A stretch of DNA of 35,404 bases from Myxacorys californica WJT36-NPBG1 (GCA_019359315.1 JAHHHO010000055.1:1-35404), one strand, 5' to 3'. Positions 24,606 to 33,777 are shown, counted from the first letter of the stretch. Notes: generated from the letters alone by a model not told the origin. Translations and numbers: made by a program.

Positions 24606-25574
24606 ATGACCCAAAAATATGGACCCAAGACAACGGCCGACGAAGTGCTTGCAGGCATTGATCTCAAGGGAAAACGATTTCTCATCACGGGTGCATCGTC
24701 AGGCATTGGGCTTGAAACCGCCCGTTCACTGGTCGCTCACGGCGCTAGCGTCGTCGGCGCAGTCAGGAACCTCGCTAAAGCTGAGCCAGCCACTGCATCG
24801 GTTCGTGATGCCGCGTCGCAAGGAGGTGGCAACCTGGAGTTGATCGATCTCGATCTGGCATCCTTGCAAAGCGTTCGCGCCTGTGCGAATAAACTGTTGG
24901 CTAACGGCCAGCCGTTCGATGCCATCATCGCTAACGCTGGCGTTATGGCAACTCCGTTTGGTCGGACGGTCGATGGCTTCGAAGTCCAGTTCGGGACGAA
25001 CCATCTTGGTCATTTCGCCCTGATCAATGGGATCGAGCCGTTGCTCGTCGATAATGGACGGCTGGTCGTCCTGTCGTCGCTCTCACATCGCGGTGCCGAT
25101 ATCGACTTGGACGATCCGAATTTCGAGCAGCAGGCGTACGATCCATGGGTCGCTTATAGCCGGTCGAAAACCGCCAATTCACTGTTCACTGTGGAGTTTG
25201 ACAGGCGGCATCGCGATCGCGGCATTCGGGCTGCTTCGGTGATGCCCGGAAACAGTTTGACGGATCTACCCCGCCATTTCTCGCCGGAGGACTTGCAGGG
25301 ACTTTTGCAGACTGTTGACGCAGCGCGCACCGAAGCGGGTCTGCCGCCGAAAGAGTTGAAAGAAATTCCGCAGGCAGCCGCGACGTCGGTCTGGGCAGCA
25401 GTCGTGGCGAATAAAGACGAGATCGGTGGACACTATCTCGAAGATTGTGCGATCGCGCCGATCAATGACACGCCCAACCCGTTTGCCGACGGCGTCAGGT
25501 CGTATGCGCTCGACACTAACAAAGCTAAGCAGCTTTGGGCGAAAAGCGAGGAATTGATCAGCGCTACGTCTTGA
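24606..25574 (+). CDS. Long SDR of the retinol-dehydrogenase-like type
   Basis: A 322-residue SDR resembling oxidoreductases of the retinol dehydrogenase/WW-domain type. FLITGASSGIGLETARSL is the cofactor turn, IIANAGVM the NAG motif, LSSLSHR the catalytic Ser, and YSRSK holds Tyr184 and Lys188. The SDR is longer than the two 251-residue classical copies and differs throughout. Composition is GC-rich like the alpha/beta hydrolase gene upstream, with a 19-bp gap, so a transferred two-gene unit is likely. The stop at 25574 is followed within 11 bp by the recurring promoter block. Confidence 0.9.
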   Translation: MTQKYGPKTTADEVLAGIDLKGKRFLITGASSGIGLETARSLVAHGASVVGAVRNLAKAEPATASVRDAASQGGGNLELIDLDLASLQSVRACANKLLANGQPFDAIIANAGVMATPFGRTVDGFEVQFGTNHLGHFALINGIEPLLVDNGRLVVLSSLSHRGADIDLDDPNFEQQAYDPWVAYSRSKTANSLFTVEFDRRHRDRGIRAASVMPGNSLTDLPRHFSPEDLQGLLQTVDAARTEAGLPPKELKEIPQAAATSVWAAVVANKDEIGGHYLEDCAIAPINDTPNPFADGVRSYALDTNKAKQLWAKSEELISATS

Positions 25575-25584
25575 AGGTTATCGC

Positions 25585-25665
25585 GCAGAAATCTGACAAA
25601 CTGCCCAAGAATCTGGAAGAAATCAAGCATTGGAACTTAGTACGCTTCAGACCAATGCAACGAAA
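25585..25665 (+). promoter_or_regulatory. Recurring promoter/operator block, copy 3
   Basis: AATCTGACAAAC and AATCTGGAAG lie 20 bp apart as direct repeats, followed by AATCAAGCATTGGAAC and TACGCTTCAGA. This matches copy 1 upstream of azoR. It lies upstream of the complete SDR at 25686. The AATCTG repeats have the spacing of AraC-family half-sites. Confidence 0.5.
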
Positions 25666-25685
25666 TTAATGCTAGGAGAAGCACA

Positions 25686-26441
25686 ATGATACTTCAAGAT
25701 AAAGTGGCGTTAGTCACTGGTGGCACATCGGGAATTGGTCGAGCAACGGCGATCGCACTTGGTGCTGCTGGAGCAAAGATAGTATTCTCAGGCAGACGCG
25801 ATGCAGAAGGAGAAAAAACTGCCAAACTGATTCGCGAAACAGGTGCTGAATGTTTGTATATCCATTCAGATGCCTCGAATGAGAAAGATATCAAAGCATT
25901 AGTGCTTCATACAGTCGCAACCTATGGACGGCTCGACTGTGCTTTCAATAATGCAGGCGTTGAAACACCTATAAAGCCCCTACATGAACAATCAGTTGAA
26001 GACTTTGATAACCTGATGGCAATCAATGTTCGGGGACTGTTTTTGTGCATGAAGTACGAAATTCAGCAAATGTTGTCTCAAGGATCTGGTGTGATTGTGA
26101 ACAATTCGTCAACGAGTGGTCTCGTTGCGTTTCCGGAGACTTCTCCTTACGTTGCGAGTAAACATGCTGTCATGGGGCTGACGCGATCGGCGGCGCTGGA
26201 CTATGCCAAGCAGGGCATCCGGGTTAATGCGGTGAACCCTGGAGTCACTGCGACTGAACTGCTCGATCGCTCCTCTAAGCAACTGGGTATCACAGCAGAT
26301 GATTTAGACTCTTTTGTTCCAATGGGTCGGATCGGTCAGGCAACGGAAATTGCTCAAGCGGTTGTGTTTCTGTGCTCTGATGCTGCCAGCTATATTACGG
26401 GACAACCCTTAGTGATCGATGGTGGATTTACAGCAGGCTAA
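25686..26441 (+). CDS. Short-chain dehydrogenase/reductase (parent of local remnants)
   Basis: A 251-residue classical SDR. TGGTSGIGRATAIA is the cofactor turn, FNNAGVE the NAG motif, NNSSTSG the catalytic Ser region, YVASK carries Tyr155 and Lys159, and the C-terminus ends IDGGFTAG. SGRRDAEG after beta-2 suggests NADP(H). All four SDR remnants in the window (17828, 20291, 31558, 33830) align best with this gene. GGAGAA lies 6 bp upstream of ATG 25686, preceded by a recurring AraC-like operator block. Substrate unknown. Confidence 0.92.
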   Translation: MILQDKVALVTGGTSGIGRATAIALGAAGAKIVFSGRRDAEGEKTAKLIRETGAECLYIHSDASNEKDIKALVLHTVATYGRLDCAFNNAGVETPIKPLHEQSVEDFDNLMAINVRGLFLCMKYEIQQMLSQGSGVIVNNSSTSGLVAFPETSPYVASKHAVMGLTRSAALDYAKQGIRVNAVNPGVTATELLDRSSKQLGITADDLDSFVPMGRIGQATEIAQAVVFLCSDAASYITGQPLVIDGGFTAG

Positions 26442-26449
26442 ATCGCGAC

Positions 26450-26472
26450 CTGCCTTGGCAGATATCTTTTTG
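26450..26472 (+). terminator. Weak terminator-like hairpin
   Basis: CTGCCTTGGCAG (4-5 bp stem) is followed two bases later by ATCTTTTTG, just after the SDR stop. The stem is short and the T-run is five bases, so termination activity is uncertain. Confidence 0.25.
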
Positions 26473-26594
26473 CGATCGCAGTTTCAAATAGGTGGCTTCT
26501 AAGCAATTTGCTGGAATGATTTACTCTGCGATCGCCACCTTTCTCTCTGACATTCTTTCTCTTTTGGGTAAACCTCAACTAAAACCTCTGAATT

Positions 26595-26942
26595 ATGTTC
26601 AAACTATCCGCTCAATTCTTGATTTCACTAGTCATTTCCACAGCATTAGTCCTGATCAGTTTGCAATCGCTCCAAATAAAGCCTACTCTGGCGGAGACAC
26701 CAGATATATACCCGCTGAATCAGTCAACCCTGATTGCAACAGCCCCCGCACCTCCCAACCTTGTTCCTGCTGTGCTAGGGGGTAGACCCGTTTATGTACT
26801 GTATGTGACTCAATCTGAAGATACGGTCTTGGTGCGTTGTTACCCTGGCTATGAACCGACGATCACGCTTCGAGCGATGGGCAGTAATCCCAATGCTAAT
26901 ACTCAAAAGGAAGGAATCATGACTTGCCGACCTTCTGAATAG
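26595..26942 (+). CDS. Small secreted two-cysteine protein A
   Basis: A 115-residue protein with an N-terminal signal peptide (KLSAQFLISLVISTALVLIS, then ALAETP-like cleavage region at IKPTLAETP). The mature part contains VYVLYVTQSEDTVLVRCYPG and ends GIMTCRPSE, giving two cysteines that could form a disulfide. It is similar in plan to the secreted protein at 32607-32900 (YRLVISRSQDNVYVFCPTNF, then IQCKPF). No known domain recognised. It sits between the SDR and the alpha/beta hydrolase, all on the plus strand. Confidence 0.7.
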   Translation: MFKLSAQFLISLVISTALVLISLQSLQIKPTLAETPDIYPLNQSTLIATAPAPPNLVPAVLGGRPVYVLYVTQSEDTVLVRCYPGYEPTITLRAMGSNPNANTQKEGIMTCRPSE

Positions 26943-26999
26943 AAACTACATTGTGCTATCCCCCGACTATCAGATACGCCCGACCCATTCACAAAATAG

Positions 27000-27845
<846 letters not shown>

Positions 27846-27956
27846 TCAGTGATCTGCTGCTTTTCTGGCTTGCGAAAAAACTCTGTAATTCACCCCACTG
27901 AAGTAGATTTACACGCTAGGGCGTGATTGTGTCTTCGTCCACAAGGTCAACTAAGA

Positions 27957-28871
27957 ATGGATCGTACAAAAATGAGTATTCAGCAATTAATCACGCCTGA
28001 AAAGCACGACTTAGGTGGGTTTAGCGTACAGCGCATCTTACCGAGTGAAACCCTAAAAATGGTTGGACCTTTCATCTTCTTTGATCACTTAGGCCCAGCT
28101 GTTTTCCCGGCTGGAAAAGGCGTCGATGTTAGACCCCATCCACACATCAATTTAGCGACGGTTACCTACTTGTTTGAAGGAAGCCTTCTGCATAGAGACA
28201 GTCTAGGTACAGTACAAGAGATTTTTCCGGGTGAGGTGAACTGGATGACAGCGGGCAAAGGTATTGTTCATTCTGAGCGATCGCCCGAGAGCTTTAGAGA
28301 AAAAGAATCTACTCTTCACGGCATTCAAACCTGGATTGCCCTCCCCGAAATCGCTGAAGAAGTTGAACCCAGCTTTTCACATTATCCGGTGACTGATTTA
28401 CCCAGGTGGATTCAAACAGGCACCAGCGCGACCTTGATCGCCGGTAGCTATCAGTCTCACCAATCACCCGTTAAAACCTACTCTGCTACTCTTTACCTGG
28501 CGCTCGTTTTCACGGAGGGTAGTCAATTTCAGCTAGCGCCAATAGAAGGTTTAGAAAGGGCCGTTTATAGCGTCACATCCGGCCTATTCGTAAATGGAAA
28601 GCCTTTAGAGCCATATCGTCTAGCCGTTTTAGCGCCGAATGAATCAGTAAATATCAGTGCGGGGGCTGAGGCAAAAGCAATGATTATCGGCGGGGCACCA
28701 GTGGGCGATCGCACAAAGTACTGGAACTTTGTGTCGAGCCGCTCAGCGCGTATCGAGCAGGCAAAACGAGATTGGCAAGACCACCGCTTCCCGGCGGTTC
28801 CCGGTGAAACTGAATTCATTCCGCTCCCTGATATTTCAGACCGCGATAGTAGCGCGCCCCCTCTGAGCTGA
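27957..28871 (+). CDS. Pirin-family bicupin protein
   Basis: About 304 residues, two cupin domains, matching the pirin family. The metal site of the N-terminal cupin is RPHPHINLATVTYLFEGSL plus TAGKGIVHSE (two His, one His, one Glu). FFDHLGPAVF is a family signature. Bacterial pirins such as YhhW act as quercetinases. The start is ATG 27957 or ATG 27972; the latter removes MDRTK. The sequence has HIP1 sites in the second half. It lies between the alpha/beta hydrolase and LLM genes on the same strand. Confidence 0.9.
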   Translation: MDRTKMSIQQLITPEKHDLGGFSVQRILPSETLKMVGPFIFFDHLGPAVFPAGKGVDVRPHPHINLATVTYLFEGSLLHRDSLGTVQEIFPGEVNWMTAGKGIVHSERSPESFREKESTLHGIQTWIALPEIAEEVEPSFSHYPVTDLPRWIQTGTSATLIAGSYQSHQSPVKTYSATLYLALVFTEGSQFQLAPIEGLERAVYSVTSGLFVNGKPLEPYRLAVLAPNESVNISAGAEAKAMIIGGAPVGDRTKYWNFVSSRSARIEQAKRDWQDHRFPAVPGETEFIPLPDISDRDSSAPPLS

Positions 28872-28983
28872 CGATAGTTAGGCCTTTTTGCTGAGCGAGA
28901 GAACACCAGCTTAACTCGCACACCAAGGCTTTCTACTATTTCGGATTAAGTCTATTTCATTCGCAAAACGCGTAGGAAATGAT

Positions 28984-30006
28984 ATGGAAGTTGGAATTGA
29001 CAGTTTTGCCTCGGTTGGAACGAGTGAAAATGGTGAAACGGCGGATGCCACGCAGTCCATCGCCGAACTGCTGGAGAGAATAGAGCAGGCGGATCGTTCC
29101 GGCTTGGATATCTTCGGTATTGGCGAGCATCATCGCCATGAATTTTTAGATTCGGCAAACGCGGTTATTCTCGCCGCTGCCGCCGCACGCACCGAGCGCA
29201 TCCGTCTGACCAGCGCGGTTACGGTGCTGAGCGCGGCTGACCCGGTGCGCGTGTTTCAACAATTCGCCACGCTCGATTTGATTTCAAAAGGTCGCGCCGA
29301 AATGGTTGTCGGGCGCGGCTCGTTCACCGAAGCCTTTCCACTATTCGGATTTAGTCTCGGCGATTACGACGAGATTTTCGCTGAAAAGCTCGACCTCTTG
29401 CTCAAAATTCGGGACAATGAAACGGTCGATTGGTCGGGCAAATTTCGCCCCGCGCTAGAAAACCAGGCAATTTATCCGCGTCCGCTGCAAAAGCCGTTTC
29501 CCATCTGGATTGGGGTCGGCGGTACGCCTCAATCTTTCCGCCGCGCCGGAATGCTTGGACTGCCGCTCGTGGTCGCCATTATCGGCGGCGAAACGCATCG
29601 CTTTCGCTCGCTCATAGATTTATACCGCGATGCCGGAGCGTACGCCGGACACGCGCCCGAAACGTTGAAAGTTTCATTGCATTCAATCGGTTACGTCGCC
29701 GACACGACTGAACAAGCCGTTGAAGAGTTCTTTCCGGGCTACGCCGAAACCTTCACTAGAATCGGCAGAGAGAGAGGCTGGCCACCCGTTACGCGTGCCG
29801 CTTTTGACGCCCAGCGCGGCACAACCGGCGCGTTACTGGTCGGCAGTCCCGAAGAAGTGGCGGAGAAAATCCGCCGTCACAGCGAATCGCTCGGTGGCAT
29901 TTCGAGAGTCACGTTTCAAATGGACAACGCGCAGATGAATCACGCCCAACTGATGCGCTCCATTGAACTGATTGGCACGCGAATGTCACCACTTTTGAAC
30001 AATTAA
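28984..30006 (+). CDS. LLM-class flavin-dependent oxidoreductase
   Basis: A 340-residue luciferase-like monooxygenase (TIM-barrel). Family features are FGIGEHHRHEFLDSANAVIL, RIRLTSAVTVLSAADPVRVF, RAEMVVGRGSFTEAFPLFG and PIWIGVGGTPQSFRRAGMLG. The enzyme uses FMN or F420 on an unknown substrate. The start ATG 28984 has TAGGAAA upstream. The gene is GC-rich without HIP1 sites in a HIP1-rich surround, consistent with transfer. Confidence 0.9.
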   Translation: MEVGIDSFASVGTSENGETADATQSIAELLERIEQADRSGLDIFGIGEHHRHEFLDSANAVILAAAAARTERIRLTSAVTVLSAADPVRVFQQFATLDLISKGRAEMVVGRGSFTEAFPLFGFSLGDYDEIFAEKLDLLLKIRDNETVDWSGKFRPALENQAIYPRPLQKPFPIWIGVGGTPQSFRRAGMLGLPLVVAIIGGETHRFRSLIDLYRDAGAYAGHAPETLKVSLHSIGYVADTTEQAVEEFFPGYAETFTRIGRERGWPPVTRAAFDAQRGTTGALLVGSPEEVAEKIRRHSESLGGISRVTFQMDNAQMNHAQLMRSIELIGTRMSPLLNN

Positions 30007-30115
30007 AATATGCTCACGATCGTAGACAACCTAGCCATCGTTCTACATACAGCTCAAAAGAAACATTGGGTGAAATTGAGGCAACCGCATCATTTTAATT
30101 TAGGTGCCCAAAACT

Positions 30116-30643
30116 ATGAATTCACAAACAGCTCAAACCACCACTGCTGCTAACAAGTCGGCAATCCGTGATTTTCTTCACCAGATGATTGAGGCTTGGA
30201 ATCGAGGCAGCGGTGAAGACTTTGCTGCTCCGTTTAGCGAAACTGCCGACTTCATCGCATTCAAGGGAATGCATCTCAAGGGTCGAAAAGAAATCGCTGC
30301 ATTTAATCAGCAAACTTTCGACACCGTTGTCAAAGGAACACGCCTGGAAGGTGAGGTGAATTTTGTCCGCTTCGTGAATTCTCAACTTGCTCTCATGAGC
30401 GGAGTTGTCAGGGTAATGCTGCCCGGACAACCCGAAACTTCACCGTCACGAGATTCGATGCAGCTATTCGTCGTGATGAAACGCGATCGAGATTGGCAAA
30501 ATGAACGTCACCGCCGCAAGCGGACGGTGTATCACTTCGCTCCACTCGCACGCTCCGCGGCTCGATTTCGCTCAACAGCACCCTTCGGACGCTGTGTTTT
30601 CCGAACGCAGCAAGCTGCGGGGAATCAGACCCGTAGAGATTGA
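30116..30643 (+). CDS. SgcJ/EcaC-type SnoaL-like protein with aberrant C-terminus
   Basis: Residues 1-120 fit the SgcJ/EcaC family (NTF2 fold): AIRDFLHQMIEAWNRGSGED, FAAPFSETADFIAFKGMHLK, GRKEIAAFNQQTFDTVVKGT and ALMSGVVRVMLPGQPE. The family ends soon after DREW-like residues, where this frame reads RDRDWQNERHRRKRTVYHF and continues with about 50 unrelated Arg-rich residues. A deletion or fusion junction near 30500 is likely. ATG 30116 is preferred over GTG 30104. Possibly still folded, since the domain is nearly complete. Confidence 0.65.
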   Translation: MNSQTAQTTTAANKSAIRDFLHQMIEAWNRGSGEDFAAPFSETADFIAFKGMHLKGRKEIAAFNQQTFDTVVKGTRLEGEVNFVRFVNSQLALMSGVVRVMLPGQPETSPSRDSMQLFVVMKRDRDWQNERHRRKRTVYHFAPLARSAARFRSTAPFGRCVFRTQQAAGNQTRRD

Positions 30644-30785
30644 AGGGCTACTCAATGCCCGGAAGTTGACGCTAGAACGGCAATTTTTCCTGGACGAGTT
30701 TGACTCGCTGAGTGAAGAGGTTCAACGCCAATTAACCGATCTCGTTATAGATATCAAGCAGGCTTCACTTCAATCGGGTGAGTAA
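30501..30785 (+). pseudogene. C-terminal fragment of an unidentified protein
   Basis: In a second frame, after the junction near 30500, codons encode RGIRPVEIEGLLNARKLTLE, then RQFFLDEFDSLSEEVQRQLT, DLVIDIKQASLQSGE and a stop at 30785. It is a helical, charged tail that looks coding. I do not recognise the family. It overlaps the previous frame for 140 bp and probably marks a deleted gene joined to the SgcJ-like gene. Confidence 0.35.
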
Positions 30786-30814
30786 ACAAAGAATTCGGCA
30801 ACGATCGCGAATGA

Positions 30815-30880
30815 AATAAGAATCTGAAAGAAATTAAGCATTGGAATCAATACAGTTGAGATAGAACAAACTAGGAGAAT
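30815..30880 (+). promoter_or_regulatory. Recurring promoter/operator block, copy 4
   Basis: AATAAGAATCTGAAAG, then AAATTAAGCATTGGAATCAA, TACAGTTGAGATAGAACAAA and CTAGGAGAA. It aligns with copies 1-3 and contains one AATCTGAAAG half-site; a second upstream repeat is not clear. Immediately upstream of the SnoaL-like gene at 30886. Confidence 0.5.
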
Positions 30881-30885
30881 CTAAC

Positions 30886-31479
30886 GTGGTCAAAGAGCAA
30901 ACTGTAGACAAACAAGCAAATGTACAGGCAACCCCCAACCTAACACCTGCTCAGGAAGCTTTACAAGCGGTCTGGGAAGAGCATATCGGGCACGAGTTTG
31001 GGACTCACAGCCCTGAAGATGCTCTCGCTACGATGGTTGAGGACGCTTATGTGAATCACATTCCAGTGATGACTGGGGGAGTCGGAAAAGCAGCAGTAGG
31101 TGAGTTTTATTCCAAAGACTTCATTCCACAGATTCCGCCAGACTTCGAGCTAGTTCCGATTTCGCGCACGATCGGAGCGGATCAACTTGTCGATGAAATG
31201 GTGGGTAAGTTTACTCATACCATCCAGATGGAGTGGATGCTACCTGGCATTGCTCCGACCGGGAAACGGGTTGAAGTGCCAGTGGTCGCGATTATTCGGT
31301 TCCGTGACGGCAAGTTAGCCCATGAACACCTCTACTGGGATCAGGCGAGTGTATTGGTTCAACTCGGCATGCTTGATCCGGTTACGCTGCCCGTTGTAGG
31401 GGTTGACAGTGCACGCAAGGTACTTGATTCGAGCTTGCCCTCAAACGCACTGTTCGATCGTGCCAGCGATCGCGACTAA
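30886..31479 (+). CDS. SnoaL-like polyketide-cyclase-type protein
   Basis: A 197-residue SnoaL-like protein, longer than the other four. NTF2-fold segments are QAVWEEHIGHEFGTHSPEDA, MVEDAYVNHIPVMTGGVGK, AVGEFYSKDFIPQIPPDFEL, and VPVVAIIRFRDGKLAHEHLY, followed by WDQASVLVQLGMLDP, typical of SnoaL-like/steroid isomerase-type members. It starts with GTG 30886, with CTAGGAGAA upstream. Under copy 4 of the recurring promoter block. Function unknown. Confidence 0.85.
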   Translation: MVKEQTVDKQANVQATPNLTPAQEALQAVWEEHIGHEFGTHSPEDALATMVEDAYVNHIPVMTGGVGKAAVGEFYSKDFIPQIPPDFELVPISRTIGADQLVDEMVGKFTHTIQMEWMLPGIAPTGKRVEVPVVAIIRFRDGKLAHEHLYWDQASVLVQLGMLDPVTLPVVGVDSARKVLDSSLPSNALFDRASDRD

Positions 31480-31557
31480 AGGTTAGAACAAGCTTTCCAT
31501 CAATGCTTAGATCAGCGATCGCAGGTCTAAATGTTCTCAGCGATTGACTGGAATGAC

Positions 31558-31634
31558 ATTGAAACAGGTTTGCGATCGCGTTTGGTGCGGTGGGTGCAAA
31601 AGTAGTCTTCTCTGGTAGACGCGAAGGAAAGAGG
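31558..31634 (+). pseudogene. SDR N-terminal remnant 3 with leader
   Basis: ATTGAAACAGG, the SDR leader end, is fused directly to SDR codons about 20-41: AIAFGAVGAKVVFSGRREGK. The start codon and first 20 codons are missing. In frame with the RidA gene that starts at 31641. Matches the SDRs at 25686 and 33830. Confidence 0.8.
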
Positions 31635-31640
31635 AACACC

Positions 31641-32042
31641 ATGAATAAGCCCAAGTTTTTTGTTACCCCCGGCTATGGGGAATACATGCTGAATAACTTG
31701 CATTACTCGCAAGCAGTAAAAATTGGTGATCGCGTGGAGATATCCGGACAAGGTGGTTGGGATGACAACCTGCAAATTCCCGAATCGCTTGCGGACGAGA
31801 TTGCTCAAGCGTTTCGGAACGTAGAGCGAACCTTGGCAACTGCCGGGGCGGGCTGGGAGCATGTTGTCCATGTCAATTCTTACCATGTTGGTGGTTTGCC
31901 CCCAGAAGTTAATGAGATGATGGTCAGGCTATATCGCCATTACATGCCCAACCATGCTCCCATTTGGACACAGGTAGGAGTCGCGGCGCTTGGGCTGCCA
32001 ACGATGCGAATTGAAATCCGCGTTACTGCAATTGTTTCCTGA
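31641..32042 (+). CDS. RidA-family protein
   Basis: A 133-residue protein with the RidA (YjgF/YER057c) fold: HYSQAVKIGDRVEISGQGGW, IAQAFRNVERTLATAGAGWE, HVVHVNSYHVGG, then APIWTQVGVAALGLPTMRIE and IRVTAIVS. It lacks the usual catalytic Arg pattern RxCxE, so it may be a divergent member and not a 2-aminoacrylate deaminase. ATG 31641 has GAGGAAC upstream. SDR remnant 3 sits just upstream in the same frame, so expression may rely on the captured SDR leader. Confidence 0.85.
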   Translation: MNKPKFFVTPGYGEYMLNNLHYSQAVKIGDRVEISGQGGWDDNLQIPESLADEIAQAFRNVERTLATAGAGWEHVVHVNSYHVGGLPPEVNEMMVRLYRHYMPNHAPIWTQVGVAALGLPTMRIEIRVTAIVS

Positions 32043-32151
32043 GTTTTGCATCAGCGACGACACTACTCCACACCGATCGGAGCAAGCAGATGGAGTAATA
32101 CTGCGACACAAAATTGATGCCAACTAGAACTGATCCATCAGGAGGACAATC

Positions 32152-32610
32152 ATGAAACCTCAACTCATTTTCGGAGTATTAACGATCGCAACAGGATTAC
32201 TCGGAGGTTCATTCACTCATCCCGCAATCGCACACCGCATTTCTTCACAGCAAACATCACCCGTTCTGATCGCCACTGCCTACACTGATTTAACCTTACC
32301 TACCTTGCGCCAAGGCGATCGTGGCAGAGATGTGCAATTGTTACAGTGCATTCTTCAAGACAATGGCTTTTTAGGAGCCGCAGGTGTGAGGTTAGGCAAT
32401 CCAAGAGGGGAGATCGTCGATGGCATCTTTGGTGCGGTCACAGCGTCTGCGGTACGCGATCTCCAGCGACGCTACAGAATCCCAGTTACAGGGCGAGTCA
32501 ATCCAACCACCTGGGAAGTCCTGGATATGCACGAAAACCCCTATCGATCGCCGCTTCCCTGGAAACAACAGAACATTACACAACCACAAGCCACAGGAGA
32601 TTTCTCATGA
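32152..32610 (+). CDS. Secreted peptidoglycan-binding protein
   Basis: A 152-residue protein: signal peptide (LIFGVLTIATGLLGGSFTHP, cleavage near AIAH), then one PG_binding_1 domain (LRQGDRGRDVQLLQCILQDN, VDGIFGAVTASAVRDLQRRY, GRVNPTTWEVL). GGAGG precedes ATG 32152. The stop overlaps the ATG of the secreted two-cysteine protein (ATGA), indicating translational coupling and an operon. Probably binds the periplasmic cell wall. Confidence 0.85.
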   Translation: MKPQLIFGVLTIATGLLGGSFTHPAIAHRISSQQTSPVLIATAYTDLTLPTLRQGDRGRDVQLLQCILQDNGFLGAAGVRLGNPRGEIVDGIFGAVTASAVRDLQRRYRIPVTGRVNPTTWEVLDMHENPYRSPLPWKQQNITQPQATGDFS

Positions 32611-32900
32611 ACCGAAAGATTCTTTCAACCAAAATCACAACTACAACCACAATCGCAATCACAATTCTGTTCGGCGTACTCCTACTGTTCAATTTTCCAT
32701 CCCTGGCTCAAGTCAGTTCACAAGTGATTCCCAGAATCGAAGTGATCGAAAGTGCTGAAGGGATTCCACCCAGCTACCGTTTAGTCATTAGCCGATCTCA
32801 GGACAATGTTTATGTCTTCTGTCCCACTAACTTCGAGCCAGAGTTGAACTATCTGCGAAATGTGAAGGCGATTCAATGTAAGCCGTTTACCAGTCCTTAG
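32607..32900 (+). CDS. Small secreted two-cysteine protein B
   Basis: A 97-residue protein with an N-terminal hydrophobic signal (TTIAITILFGVLLLFNFPSL, then AQVSS). The mature part reads YRLVISRSQDNVYVFCPTNF and ends VKAIQCKPFTSP, with two cysteines, resembling protein A at 26595. No known domain. Overlaps the previous gene by 4 bp (ATGA) and shares its operon. GGAG lies upstream within the preceding gene. Confidence 0.75.
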   Translation: MNRKILSTKITTTTTIAITILFGVLLLFNFPSLAQVSSQVIPRIEVIESAEGIPPSYRLVISRSQDNVYVFCPTNFEPELNYLRNVKAIQCKPFTSP

Positions 32901-33052
32901 AAGTAAACCAGCACGGAGTGAGGGTCAACTCTACACTTTTAATCTACACTTTTAAAGTGGTGAACAAAATGAATGGATAGTGGATAACCGGACACTATTT
33001 TTGCAAACGGCAGTTATACAACGCGGTAAGCAAACAAGGAGCATGTCTAAAA

Positions 33053-33628
33053 ATGGTTAAAGGTAGGTTAGAAGCATTCAGTGATGGGGTAATTGCTATT
33101 ATTATCACCATTATGGTACTGGAGTTGAAAATACCTCATGAGTCAGATTTAGCTGCACTACGTCCGTTGATTCCAATCTTTCTAAGCTATGTGTTGAGTT
33201 TCGTGCATGTTGGTATCTACTGGAACAATCACCATCACCTGTTTCAGGCAGTCCAACAAGTGAATGGTTCAACTTTGTGGGCAAACCTACATTTGTTGTT
33301 CTGGTTATCGTTATTTCCCTTTGTTACCGCATGGATGGGTGAAAATCACTTTACTGCGTTGCCTGTGGCGCTTTATGGTGTGGTTCTATTGTTGGCTGCG
33401 ATCGCCTACTTCACTCTGACCCGCACACTTGTTTTTCACCACGGTCAAGATTCCACACTTGCAAACGCTCTTGGTCGGAATTTTAAAGGCAAGTTATCGG
33501 TATTGATTTATGCAGTTACAATTCCACTTGCTTTTGCAATCCCTTGGCTTGCATGTGCATTATACGTTCTGGTTGCAGTCCTATGGCTCATTCCCGACCG
33601 TCGTATTGAAAAGGCGTTGAACTCATAA
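33053..33628 (+). CDS. TMEM175-family potassium-channel-like protein
   Basis: A 191-residue polytopic protein with the bacterial TMEM175 (DUF1211) signature RLEAFSDGVIAIIITIMVLE near the N-terminus (RxxxFSDG), followed by PIFLSYVLSFVHVGIYWNNH, LHLLFWLSLFPFVTAWM and further helices to residue 185. Bacterial TMEM175 homologues are potassium-permeable channels. Upstream, CTACACTTTTAA occurs twice in tandem. The gene is followed 27 bp downstream by attC site 3, so it may be a captured integron cassette. It contains a HIP1-like GCGATCGC site. Confidence 0.88.
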   Translation: MVKGRLEAFSDGVIAIIITIMVLELKIPHESDLAALRPLIPIFLSYVLSFVHVGIYWNNHHHLFQAVQQVNGSTLWANLHLLFWLSLFPFVTAWMGENHFTALPVALYGVVLLLAAIAYFTLTRTLVFHHGQDSTLANALGRNFKGKLSVLIYAVTIPLAFAIPWLACALYVLVAVLWLIPDRRIEKALNS

Positions 33629-33655
33629 AGTTCCATGTTCGATGCAACAAAAATT

Positions 33656-33742
33656 AGCTAACAAACCTTCTGCACCAGAACAAATATAGGTTGTTGGTCA
33701 CAGGCAAAGGTGATCTGCGTCCGGTGAGCGGAAACGTTATGC
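33656..33742 (+). other. attC: Integron attC recombination site 3
   Basis: An 87-bp region with AGCTAAC (33656-33662) and GTTATGC (33736-33742) at the ends. GCACCAGAAC pairs imperfectly with ATCTGCGTCCGGTGAGC (33713-33729). That block is identical to one in attC site 1, and lies the same 6 bp from the R' end. The R'' box departs from RYYYAAC by one position. It follows the TMEM175-like gene. Confidence 0.65.
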
Positions 33743-33777
33743 CGCTTATGGATGTACTCAATCATCCTGGCATTTTA

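Noticed and set aside
23771-24706. A 311-codon minus-strand open frame
   Set aside because: It mirrors the alpha/beta hydrolase gene, whose catalytic motifs are intact on the plus strand; GC-rich genes often leave the reverse frame open, and the reverse protein shows no motif.
26492-26785. A 97-codon frame overlapping the secreted two-cysteine gene
   Set aside because: It has no domain or signal peptide, while the overlapping frame at 26595 has a clear signal peptide and a related paralogue.
28874-28914. GTTAGGC followed by CTTAAC as an attC site
   Set aside because: No R'' partner lies 50-150 bp upstream, which is pirin coding sequence, and the flanking bases do not form a hairpin.
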